The position numbers and the translations under genes are program-made. This document shows positions 7,668-13,304 of a DNA stretch of 13,304 nucleotides, piece after piece. The stretch is from JANMDU01 sp043755865. GTDB taxonomy: Bacteria > Pseudomonadota > Gammaproteobacteria > Burkholderiales > Burkholderiaceae_C. Location: positions 1 through 13,304 of the forward strand of contig JAYUSD010000022.1 of assembly GCA_043755865.1 (NCBI GenBank), in the 5' to 3' direction. Below the pieces are notes generated by a model that had not been told where the DNA came from, made no database searches, and saw only the letters and a list, made by a program, of their open reading frames with translations. Each line of letters starts with the position of its first letter. Positions within the stretch are counted from its first letter, which is position 1.

Positions 7668-7879
7668 GGGAGCGATTGTAGTGGCTTGAATCGCAATAGC
7701 TGGCTAAAAAGACAGTTTTACACCCACCCCTCTACACACAATTCAAAATTGCTCGGAGTGCTCAGTGCAGTCGCAATAAATCCGTCCATCCCACTTGTGC
7801 GATACTTTTTATTCAAAATTCCGAAAACTTACTGACTCCAGCAACCGTTTTGGCTTAGCTGCACAGCAAAGAGGTACAT
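7668..7879. other. Divergent intergenic region between parE and the beta-propeller gene
   Basis: This 212-bp stretch must hold the promoters of the minus-strand topoisomerase IV operon and the plus-strand secreted protein gene. It is more AT-rich than its flanks. The decamer ATTCAAAATT occurs twice in direct orientation (7741-7750 and 7811-7820), exactly 70 bp apart. The first copy sits in the dyad CAATT-CAA-AATTG (7739-7751). The only other clear element is the ribosome site GAGG at 7871-7874. No full -35/-10 pair stands out on the plus strand. Confidence 0.5.
7675..7680 (-). promoter_or_regulatory. Possible -10 element directly before parE (leaderless start?)
   Basis: On the minus strand TACAAT matches 5 of 6 bases of the sigma-70 -10 consensus and is separated from the parE ATG by only 7 bases (CGCTCCC). 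Transcription would then begin at or beside the ATG. There is no Shine-Dalgarno before parE, which fits a leaderless mRNA. No convincing -35 is seen 16-18 bases upstream, so this is tentative. Confidence 0.3.
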
Positions 7880-9862
7880 ATGTATAAACCGTTAGTCATC
7901 CGCTTTGCAGAGCAACTTGCGCTGTGCATTGCGCTGTGCATTGTTGCACTCGGCGCGGTTTCAGCGCAAGACTTGCGTGTGCCAGAAAAAACGTTGCGTG
8001 CATTCGCAAGTGAGGCAGAGTTTTTGACCTACTTTGAGCCATTTGCTGCTGAGCGGCAGAGGCTACAGGAGTTGCAGCGACAGCGGCAAGAGGAAGCCCG
8101 ACAACGCCAAGAGGCAGCGCGCCTTAAATGGGAGGCAGAAAACCCCGGCAAGACATTCCGGCCAGCGCTAGCGCCTCCTCCAGCCCACGCACCGGCGGCA
8201 GCGCCTGCTGCTGCTAGCGAATCCATCACTAACTCTCAAACGGCTGGAGTGGACGAAGGCGGCATTGTCAAAGTACACGGCAAGCACTTAATTATCTTGC
8301 GGCGCGGGCGATTGTTTAGCGTCAATGTTGACAGACACACGATGGAGCCTGTGTCAACCATCAACGCCTTTGGTCCTGACGTTGAGCCATCAGGGGCTTG
8401 GTATGACGAAATGCTAGTCTCTGGAAATACCGTAGCAGTCATTGGCTACAGCTACCGACGAGGTGGCACTGAAGTAGGTCTTTTTAACATCAGCGATCAA
8501 GGGCAACTGACCTACCGCCAAACCTACCACCTCAAATCTAATGATTACTATTCCTCGCGTAACTATGCCAGCCGCCTGATCGGCAGCCGATTGATCTTCT
8601 ACACGCCGATTTCAATCGGCTTCTACGATGCCAACCCACTGGCCAAACTACCCGGTTTGCGCCGTTGGCAGCAGGGTGCAACTGCTGCCGATTTCAAAAC
8701 AATTGGTCAACCCACCCGCATCTATCGCACTGACGACCCGCTGACGCTGGATGATGGGGGTGTGGTGATGCACACGATTGTCAGTTGCGACCTTGCACAG
8801 CCCGAACTAACTTGCCAATCGAGTGCGGCGCTTGGCGGCTACGGTCGGGTCTTTTACGTGTCGTCTCAAGCGGTCTATGTTTGGACTCTGAGCTACAAAC
8901 GCAATCAGTTGCCTGCGGAGCCCATGCCTGCAGCCTTGTTCCGCCTCCCGCTCGATGGCTCAGCACCGAGTGCTATCAAAACCCAAGGTAGTCCCATTGA
9001 TCAGTTTTCTTTCTTGGAAGACAAAGATGGCTACTTGAACGTGTTGTTAAAAGCCAATGGTGCAGGTGACAGCATGTGGCGCAGCGAGCAAAATGGCGGG
9101 AATATGGCGCTGATGCGATTGCCAGTGCGAGAATTCGGCGACGGCCAAGGTAAAGCACCAGACAGTGCTTACCGTCGCGTGCCCGAACCCGGCCAAGGTA
9201 GCATTCAAAACAGGTTTGTGGGCGAACACCTGCTATATGGTGCAGGTAGCGGTTGGAGACGCCCCACCGGGCCTATCAACCGCAATTTAATTGCTGTAGA
9301 CAAACGCAGCGGGACTGCTACCTCTCTGCCTCTACCCCATTTCGTCGACCGGATTGATGCTCTCGGCCAGCACGCCATCGCCATTGGTACTGACGGCAGA
9401 GATCTACATTTCAGCAGCGTGCGCCTCAGCGCGTTGCCAGCGATTGCTGGCCGCTACCAGCGCACCGGCGCATCCCAAGGCGAAACTCGCAGTCATGGTT
9501 TTTTCTACAAACCTGACGGTGAGAGTCGCGGCATCGTTGGGCTACCCATACGCGGCGCTGGTCAAGGCACTCACCGACAGTTGTGGGAGGAGCCCGCCGC
9601 CATGCTGTACTTAGGTAACAACCAACTCCAGCTCAAAGAAATCGGCAACCTACCCACGCAGCCTGGCACAGGGCGGGCGGACGGTTGCCGTGCGTCGTGT
9701 GTAGATTGGTACGGCAACGCGCGGCCTATTTTTCTGGCGGGCCGCGTGTTTGCTCTCATGGGATATGAACTCGTAGAAGGTCGAGTTCTGACTGACAAAC
9801 AAGGACAGCAACGGCTAGTGGAGTTGCGACGAGTCAATTTCGCTCCAGTCTCGGCAGAGTAA
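7880..9862 (+). CDS. Secreted beta-propeller domain protein (PF09826-like)
   Basis: The 660 aa protein begins with a signal peptide (hydrophobic LALCIALCIVALGAVSAQ, likely cut near residue 29-30; no lipobox) and should be periplasmic or secreted. GAGG lies 5 bases before the ATG, which supports this start. Residues about 45-90 are a Glu/Gln/Arg-rich helix of coiled-coil type (ERQRLQELQRQRQEEARQRQ). A Pro/Ala linker (about 95-115) follows. The propeller begins with the family hallmark TAGVDEGGIVKVHGKHLIIL (121-140), close to the TNxQxxGVDExDIVK motif of PF09826 proteins, and fills the rest. Repeated blade-like strands are visible (RLFSVNV, VAVIGYSYR, RLIFYTPISI, RVFYVSSQAVYVWTL). GCRASC near 634 could form a disulphide. 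No catalytic residues are recognisable; binding or scaffold roles are possible but unproven. The gene stands alone, diverging from parE and converging on the deacetylase gene. Confidence 0.85.
   Translation: MYKPLVIRFAEQLALCIALCIVALGAVSAQDLRVPEKTLRAFASEAEFLTYFEPFAAERQRLQELQRQRQEEARQRQEAARLKWEAENPGKTFRPALAPPPAHAPAAAPAAASESITNSQTAGVDEGGIVKVHGKHLIILRRGRLFSVNVDRHTMEPVSTINAFGPDVEPSGAWYDEMLVSGNTVAVIGYSYRRGGTEVGLFNISDQGQLTYRQTYHLKSNDYYSSRNYASRLIGSRLIFYTPISIGFYDANPLAKLPGLRRWQQGATAADFKTIGQPTRIYRTDDPLTLDDGGVVMHTIVSCDLAQPELTCQSSAALGGYGRVFYVSSQAVYVWTLSYKRNQLPAEPMPAALFRLPLDGSAPSAIKTQGSPIDQFSFLEDKDGYLNVLLKANGAGDSMWRSEQNGGNMALMRLPVREFGDGQGKAPDSAYRRVPEPGQGSIQNRFVGEHLLYGAGSGWRRPTGPINRNLIAVDKRSGTATSLPLPHFVDRIDALGQHAIAIGTDGRDLHFSSVRLSALPAIAGRYQRTGASQGETRSHGFFYKPDGESRGIVGLPIRGAGQGTHRQLWEEPAAMLYLGNNQLQLKEIGNLPTQPGTGRADGCRASCVDWYGNARPIFLAGRVFALMGYELVEGRVLTDKQGQQRLVELRRVNFAPVSAE
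7919..7942. repeat. Perfect 12-bp tandem duplication in the signal-peptide core
   Basis: GCGCTGTGCATT is present twice end to end (7919-7930, 7931-7942). It encodes the doubled Leu-Cys-Ile core (LCIA, LCIV) of the signal peptide. Loss of one copy would shorten the hydrophobic core by four residues without changing the frame. Confidence 0.88.
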
Positions 9863-9961
9863 TGAGGCTATTAGTTAGATTTTTGTAGGCGTTAGATGTT
9901 TGAGATGGCAAGCCAGCAGCAAGACTAATCAACTTCATCCGACATCGGTGTCTACTTGTTG

Positions 9962-10951
9962 CTATTGCTGCCAGCGCTGCCAATATTGCACCGCCACTTT
10001 GTACGTGCCCTGCTGCACCTTCAGCGTCGTTTGTAAATCCGTACCATAGCCACCGCCCATCGCAAACGCCATCGGAATGCGGCGCTGCCAAGCCCAATTC
10101 ATCACGCGCCGATCTCGCGCTTCTAGGCCATCATAGGTGAGCTTCAAGCGCCCGAGCCTATCGCCTTCGTGCGGGTCTGCGCCTGCAAGATACAAAATGA
10201 GGCCGGGAGGATACGGTGAGAAAAAACGCCGCTCCAACTCATCGAGCGCGTGATCAAGCGCGTGCAAATATTCATCATCGCCGCAGCCATCCGGTAAATC
10301 GACATCCAAATCGCTGGCCTCTTTGCGAAACGGAAAATTTTTTGCGCCGTGCATCGATAGCGTGAAAACACTTGGATCGTTTTGAAAAATCCGCGCTGTG
10401 CCGTTGCCTTGATGCACATCCAAATCAATGATCGCTACATGCAATGGCCTCGCGCTGCCATGCACACGTGCCCATTCGCTTTGCATCAGCCGCGCCGTGA
10501 CCGCGAAATCATTAAACACGCAAAAGCCACCGCCTTTGTCGGCATAGCTGTGATGCGTGCCGCCGGCGAGATTTGCGGCAATCCCCTGTGGCTGCACACC
10601 TGGCGCCAAGCTCAGCCCCGAGCTCAGCCCCAAGCTCACCCGAGCTGCCGCCACACTCGCCCCCACCGAGCGCCGCGCTCTTTCTGCCATCGCTTCGCTC
10701 CACGGGAACCCAATTTCCCGCATGATCTTAGGATCAAGCCCGCCCGCTTCCTCGCCCATCGAAATTGCGCGAATATAGGCCGGCGTGTGCACCAAAGCCA
10801 GCTCGCCATCGGTCGCAGCCGGTGCGATCTGCATCTGTACCTGTGGCAAATGCCCGGTCAACCAATCACGCAGCATTTTGTATTTCGGCATCGGAAACCG
10901 ATGGCCTTCGGGCAACGGGAGGACGAATTGATCGGCGTAGAAGGCTTGCAT
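9962..10951 (-). CDS. Histone-deacetylase-family zinc hydrolase (acetylpolyamine/acetoin-utilisation type)
   Basis: The family removes acetyl groups from lysines, polyamines or related amides using one Zn ion. I start at the ATG at 10951 (329 aa): MQAFYADQFVLPLPEGHRFPMPKY is the usual family N-terminus, while a longer frame from 10990 adds 13 unlike residues. The active-site parts are all present: His133-His134 in AGGTHHSY, Zn ligands Asp178 and His180 in IIDLDVHQGNGT, Asp259 in LAGADPHEGDRLG, and the transition-state Tyr302 in MGGGYG. Residues about 104-122 (VSLGLSSGLSLAPGVQPQ) look like an extra low-complexity insert just before the THH motif; the DNA there is a 12-bp tandem repeat. The true substrate cannot be told. 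The gene is convergent with the beta-propeller gene (99-base gap, no terminator hairpin seen) and divergent from the phasin, so it shares the region with the palindromic operators. Confidence 0.93.
   Translation of the reverse strand: MQAFYADQFVLPLPEGHRFPMPKYKMLRDWLTGHLPQVQMQIAPAATDGELALVHTPAYIRAISMGEEAGGLDPKIMREIGFPWSEAMAERARRSVGASVAAARVSLGLSSGLSLAPGVQPQGIAANLAGGTHHSYADKGGGFCVFNDFAVTARLMQSEWARVHGSARPLHVAIIDLDVHQGNGTARIFQNDPSVFTLSMHGAKNFPFRKEASDLDVDLPDGCGDDEYLHALDHALDELERRFFSPYPPGLILYLAGADPHEGDRLGRLKLTYDGLEARDRRVMNWAWQRRIPMAFAMGGGYGTDLQTTLKVQQGTYKVAVQYWQRWQQ
10609..10642. repeat. 12-bp tandem repeat inside the deacetylase gene
   Basis: Two 12-bp units, AGCTCAGCCCCG (10609-10620) and AGCTCAGCCCCA (10621-10632), are followed by a shortened copy AGCTCACCCG (10633-10642). 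On the coding strand they give the Ser/Leu/Gly-rich stretch SLGLSSGLSL next to the catalytic THH motif. Confidence 0.8.
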
Positions 10952-11050
10952 ATAAACAGGAGAATTACTATAAAACTGATAGCATCTCACGTAGATTCTA
11001 TGCCGGCAAAGTGCCTAAAACACTTTAAAATCCGCTGCAAACGGCGCCTT

Positions 11051-11067
11051 TTTGCTGCCGCAGCAAA
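11051..11067. promoter_or_regulatory. Palindromic operator candidate 1 (TTTGCTGC-C-GCAGCAAA)
   Basis: This is a perfect 8-bp inverted repeat around one base, about 115 bases upstream of the predicted phasin transcription start and about 100 bases upstream of the deacetylase start. It has the same half-sites as sites 2 and 3 but a 1-base instead of a 3-base centre. It is inferred to be a weaker or auxiliary site for the same regulator. Confidence 0.55.
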
Positions 11068-11114
11068 CAGGCTCTTAAAGTGAGATTTAGAAAAGCACTT
11101 CTAATCCGCGTTAT

Positions 11115-11133
11115 TTTGCTGCACCGCAGCAAA
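11115..11133. promoter_or_regulatory. Palindromic operator candidate 2 (TTTGCTGC-ACC-GCAGCAAA)
   Basis: A perfect 8-bp inverted repeat with a 3-base centre ends 6 bases before the phasin -35 box. Its core CTGC-N3-GCAG equals the motif I recall for PhaR, the repressor of phasin genes in Rhodobacter and Paracoccus, which leaves DNA when PHB granules form. PhaR itself is not in the window, so the regulator is inferred. Confidence 0.62.
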
Positions 11134-11139
11134 TATGAC

Positions 11140-11168
11140 TTGCTACCGTCACGGGATTACCCTATACT
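11140..11168 (+). promoter_or_regulatory. Sigma-70 promoter of the phasin gene
   Basis: The -35 box TTGCTA (11140-11145, 4 of 6) and the -10 box TATACT (11163-11168, 5 of 6) are separated by exactly 17 bases. The predicted start is near 11175, giving a leader of about 50 bases that contains AGGAG at 11212-11216. Palindromes 2 and 3 flank it closely on both sides, an arrangement fit for repression. Confidence 0.7.
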
Positions 11169-11175
11169 TCTATTT

Positions 11176-11193
11176 ATGTTGCACCGCAGCAAA
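11176..11193. promoter_or_regulatory. Imperfect operator candidate 3 (TGTTGC-ACC-GCAGCAAA)
   Basis: The right half GCAGCAAA (11186-11193) and the ACC centre (11183-11185) are identical to site 2, while the left half is degenerate (TGTTGC, one change from TGCTGC). It covers the first transcribed bases of the predicted phasin mRNA, where a bound repressor would block initiation. Confidence 0.55.
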
Positions 11194-11224
11194 ATCTTAT
11201 TTATCAACCCTAGGAGTACACACC

Positions 11225-11767
11225 ATGATGACCGTTGAACAAGTTCTCGCCGCACAAAAAGCCAATTTCGAAACCATGTTTGGTCTGACCAACAAAGCGT
11301 TTTCTGGCGTGGAAAAGCTCGTTGAGCTGAACCTCACCGCTGGCAAAGCTGCATTGGCTGAAGCCGCTGAAGGCACGAAAGCTGCTCTCAGCGTGAAAGA
11401 CGCGCAAGAGTTGATGGCTTTGCAAGCCTCGTTGCTCCAGCCATTGGCTGAAAAGAGCATGGCTTACAGCCGCCACCTTTATGACATCGCCTCTGGCACT
11501 GGCGCTGAATTCACATCCGCGGTAGAAGCGCAAACCGCTGCTGCTCAAAAGCAGTTCGCTGGTCTTGTTGATAGCGTTTCCAAAAATGCTCCGGCTGGCT
11601 CGGAGTCTGCTGTGGCGATGATGAAAAGCGCTGTGGCTGCTGCTGGTAATGCATACGACGCAGTGCAAAAAGCAGTGAAGCAAGCTTCTGATTTGGCTGA
11701 GCAAAACCTTGCTGCTGCAACCCAAACCGCCGTGAACAGCTCCAAAGCTGTCGCAAAAAAACGTTAA
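11225..11767 (+). CDS. Phasin, PHA granule surface protein
   Basis: Phasins coat intracellular polyhydroxyalkanoate granules, limit their fusion and set their size. The protein is 180 aa, the usual length for the TIGR01841 family of beta-proteobacteria. The start at 11225 follows AGGAG by 8 bases; a longer frame from 11135 would translate promoter DNA and is rejected, and an ATG at 11228 is also possible. The N-terminal MTVEQVLAAQKANFETMFGLTNKAFSGVEKLVELNL is typical of the family, followed by amphipathic helices (KDAQELMALQASLLQPLAEKSMAYSRHLYDIASGTG) and an Ala/Lys-rich C-terminus ending AVAKKR. There is no signal peptide and no Cys. It is a single-gene unit with its own promoter, operators and a strong terminator, which fits high, switchable expression. 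The symbol phaP is commonly used but the paralogue number cannot be assigned. Confidence 0.95.
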   Translation: MMTVEQVLAAQKANFETMFGLTNKAFSGVEKLVELNLTAGKAALAEAAEGTKAALSVKDAQELMALQASLLQPLAEKSMAYSRHLYDIASGTGAEFTSAVEAQTAAAQKQFAGLVDSVSKNAPAGSESAVAMMKSAVAAAGNAYDAVQKAVKQASDLAEQNLAAATQTAVNSSKAVAKKR

Positions 11768-11849
11768 TTTTCGCGCTGAATTTACTTTGATTGACTTGCA
11801 CTTGCAATCTGGGAGTTCGCACTCAGCTGTTTAGAGGCAGATGCCAATT

Positions 11850-11980
11850 CAAGTTGTCAGCCGCAAGGCGACAATCACGTTATTGAGTCATCACACAAGT
11901 TGTCTCCTCGGGTCCTTGTTGGCTGCAAAGCCACTGGATCCAGTTCAAAGCCTAGTTCTTCGGAACTAGGCTTTTTTTTT
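11850..11980 (+). ncRNA. Structured 3' region of the phasin mRNA, possible small RNA
   Basis: Between the phasin stop and the terminator lie two compact hairpins with GNRA loops. One is TTGTC-a-GCC-GCAA-GGC-GACAA at 11854-11874. The other is TGGCT-GCAA-AGCCA at 11920-11933. The palindrome CTGGATCCAG follows at 11934-11943, then the terminator. The 9-mer CAAGTTGTC appears twice (11850-11858 and 11896-11904). No open frame or clear internal promoter is seen, so a 3'-UTR product of the phasin mRNA is as likely as an independent RNA. It matches no RNA family I recognise. Confidence 0.3.
11948..11980 (+). terminator. Rho-independent terminator of the phasin transcript
   Basis: A perfect 11-bp stem AAGCCTAGTTC / GAACTAGGCTT closes a C(UUCG)G tetraloop (11959-11962), one of the most stable RNA loops. 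The stem ends in TT and runs on into seven more T residues (11974-11980). It lies 181 bases after the phasin stop and insulates the oxidase gene downstream. Confidence 0.93.
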
Positions 11981-12095
11981 CCGCGATCAAATCCAACATA
12001 TCGCTCTTAGCCTACGGATCCACAGCGTTGCCGCCTACAGGCTCTTCATCAGGTGAAGCGCAAGATGCATGCTTACTTCTTGAGGCAACAAGTCG
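11981..12095 (+). other. Leader region of the oxidase gene
   Basis: These 115 bases between the terminator and the oxidase ATG must hold the promoter of the oxidase operon. I see GAGG at 12081-12084, 11 bases before the ATG, as a loosely spaced ribosome site. A single ATCAA half-site (11986-11990) recalls an FNR box but the other half is poor. No convincing -35/-10 pair is visible. Together with 11768-11947 it makes up the 328-base gap between the two genes. Confidence 0.4.
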
Positions 12096-13304
12096 ATGGA
12101 TTTCACGGTAGGCATTCTGCTCGGCACATTTTTGCTATCGATCGTGGCGCTTTTTATCTTCATCTGGTCGATGTCTAACGGCCTGTTTGGAGACGGCAGG
12201 GCAGCAGCAACTGAGATATTCGCGCCCAATGAGCTGGGCGTGACGGAAGACCCGGCCGCCACGCCAGCGCAAAAAACCAAACTACAGCAGGCCATGGATC
12301 CGCAGGAAGCCGCATCAAACATGACGGCGGGCGAAGCTGATTCGCGCCATCGGGCGGATCATTCAACAGCGCTCGTCGTGGGCATTTGCTTGAGCTTGGC
12401 AGTCGTTTGGTTACTTTTGGCATTCATCGCCGGGTTGATATCGTCAATCAAAATGCACGAACCCGACTGGTGGGTGCGCTACGAGTGGCTGACGTTTGGC
12501 CGCATCCGGCCCATTCATCTGAACATGGTGGCTTATGGCTGGTGTTCGCTCGCAGGCATTGGCGTGGCGCTTTGGATGATTCCACGTTTACTTAAAACGG
12601 AGCTGGTCGGCGCAAAGTATGCAATCGCCGGTGGCGCTCTGTGGAGCATTGGCGTCACAGCTGGGCTTGTCGCGATCGGTATGGGTTATTCCGATGGGCT
12701 GGAGTGGCTAGAGTTTCCGTGGAAAATTGATATCTTGCTGGTGATTGGCGGCGCGCTGGTTGGCTTTCCACTCTGGCTCACGTTGCTGCGGCGCAAGGTC
12801 AAGCACTTGTATGTGTCGGTCTGGTACATCGCGGCGGGATTACTGTGGTTTCCCGTGTTGTTTTTGGTAGGCAACTTTCCCGATCTGCATTTTGGCGTGC
12901 AGCAAGCCAGCGTGAACTGGTGGTATGGCCACAACGTACTGTGGCTGTTCTTCACGCCGTTGGGGCTGGCTGCGGCTTACTATTTCATTCCCAAAGTCAT
13001 TGGCAAGCCAATTTATTCCTACAACCTGTCGTTGTTGGGCTTTTGGGCAACAGCATTCTTCTACAGCCAGGTTGGCGGCCATCATCTGATTGGCGGGCCG
13101 GTGCCGTCGTGGTTGATCACGATTTCAATTGTGCAAAGCGTGATGATGCTGATTCCGGTGTTTGCAGTTGCTATCAACCAGCACATGACGGTGGCGGGTA
13201 ATTTCAGGGCGCTGCTGTATTCGCCAACGCTGCGTTTTATTGTTCTGGGTGCGGTGCTGTACACAGCTGCTTCGGTGCAGGGCTCGCTTGAGGCGCTGCG
13301 CGCG
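12096..13304 (+). CDS. cbb3-type (C-family) heme-copper oxidase subunit I, CcoN-like, with CcoS-like N-terminus; 3' end outside the window
   Basis: The frame is open from the ATG at 12096 to the window edge (403 codons). Subunit I holds the low-spin heme and the heme-CuB centre that reduces oxygen in the inner membrane. The heme ligand His141 lies in FGRIRPIHLNM, like the FGRLRPLHTN motif of CcoN. His279 (WWYGHN) is a CuB ligand, followed by YYFIPKVIGKPIYSY. FFYSQVGGHHLIG gives Tyr323 six residues before His329-His330, the spacing of the cross-linked Tyr and CuB ligands found only in C-family oxidases. The N-terminal part is unusual: one membrane helix (about 7-25), then MSNGLFGDGRAAATEIF, reminiscent of the small maturation protein CcoS, and a soluble linker (45-90) before the oxidase helices. 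The sequence is divergent from classical CcoN, so an alternative cbb3 subgroup is likely. A NO reductase is less likely because the Tyr-HH signature is kept. Confidence 0.85.
   Translation, partial: MDFTVGILLGTFLLSIVALFIFIWSMSNGLFGDGRAAATEIFAPNELGVTEDPAATPAQKTKLQQAMDPQEAASNMTAGEADSRHRADHSTALVVGICLSLAVVWLLLAFIAGLISSIKMHEPDWWVRYEWLTFGRIRPIHLNMVAYGWCSLAGIGVALWMIPRLLKTELVGAKYAIAGGALWSIGVTAGLVAIGMGYSDGLEWLEFPWKIDILLVIGGALVGFPLWLTLLRRKVKHLYVSVWYIAAGLLWFPVLFLVGNFPDLHFGVQQASVNWWYGHNVLWLFFTPLGLAAAYYFIPKVIGKPIYSYNLSLLGFWATAFFYSQVGGHHLIGGPVPSWLITISIVQSVMMLIPVFAVAINQHMTVAGNFRALLYSPTLRFIVLGAVLYTAASVQGSLEALRA

Noticed and set aside
9863..9961. Bidirectional terminator between the convergent genes
   Set aside because: Only a 4-bp CCGA/TCGG stem near 9939-9948 is visible, without a T-run on either strand.
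10952..10990. Longer start of the deacetylase adding MRCYQFYSNSPVY
   Set aside because: Family proteins start at the FYADxFVLPLPxGHRFP motif; no good ribosome site precedes 10990.
11135..11224. A 30-residue N-terminal extension of the phasin frame starting at 11135
   Set aside because: The stretch contains the predicted -35/-10 boxes and operator 3, and AGGAG sits 8 bases before the ATG at 11225, where the family sequence starts.
11920..11973. tRNA-like segment (GTTCAAAGCC resembles a T-loop)
   Set aside because: No acceptor, D-arm or anticodon stem can be drawn; the downstream half forms the terminator hairpin instead.
11976..11990. FNR/Anr box before the cbb3 oxidase gene
   Set aside because: Only the ATCAA half is right; the other half (TTTTC) is poor, and no -10 is found at a fitting distance.

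Overview
The window reads as chromosomal DNA of a PHA-storing betaproteobacterium, most likely Burkholderiales. The reasons are the parE - lytic transglycosylase - parC gene order, a phasin of the TIGR01841 type, and a cbb3-family oxidase gene. The genus cannot be told from the sequence. There is no rRNA, tRNA, CRISPR array, transposase or phage gene.

Left half (1-7667, all minus strand): a tightly packed six-gene run that looks like one operon, transcribed parE -> DUF1016/PDDEXK nuclease -> GNAT acetyltransferase -> lytic transglycosylase -> parC -> DUF11-like exported protein (cut by the window edge). parE/DUF1016 and DUF1016/GNAT overlap by 1-4 bases and the other gaps are 9-25 bases. The two topoisomerase IV subunits are thus split by a cell-wall enzyme plus a nuclease-acetyltransferase pair that looks inserted. 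A perfect 29-bp palindrome lies inside the DUF1016 gene.

Middle (7668-10951): a 212-bp divergent intergenic region, then a plus-strand gene for a secreted beta-propeller protein (PF09826-like) with a coiled-coil and a Pro/Ala linker. A convergent minus-strand histone-deacetylase-family hydrolase follows, with all metal-site residues present.

Right part (10952-13304): an intergenic region with three related TTGCTGC/GCAGCAA inverted repeats around a good sigma-70 promoter leads into a phasin gene, suggesting control by a PhaR-like repressor. The phasin is followed by a 180-base stretch with small GCAA-capped hairpins and a strong UUCG terminator. The window ends inside a divergent cbb3-type oxidase subunit I gene. 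That gene carries the C-family Tyr...His-His active-site signature and an N-terminal segment resembling the maturation protein CcoS.

No clearly new multi-gene system is demonstrated. The best leads are the nuclease/acetyltransferase pair coupled to topoisomerase IV, the intragenic palindrome, the phasin operator array and its structured downstream RNA, and the CcoS-like/CcoN fusion.
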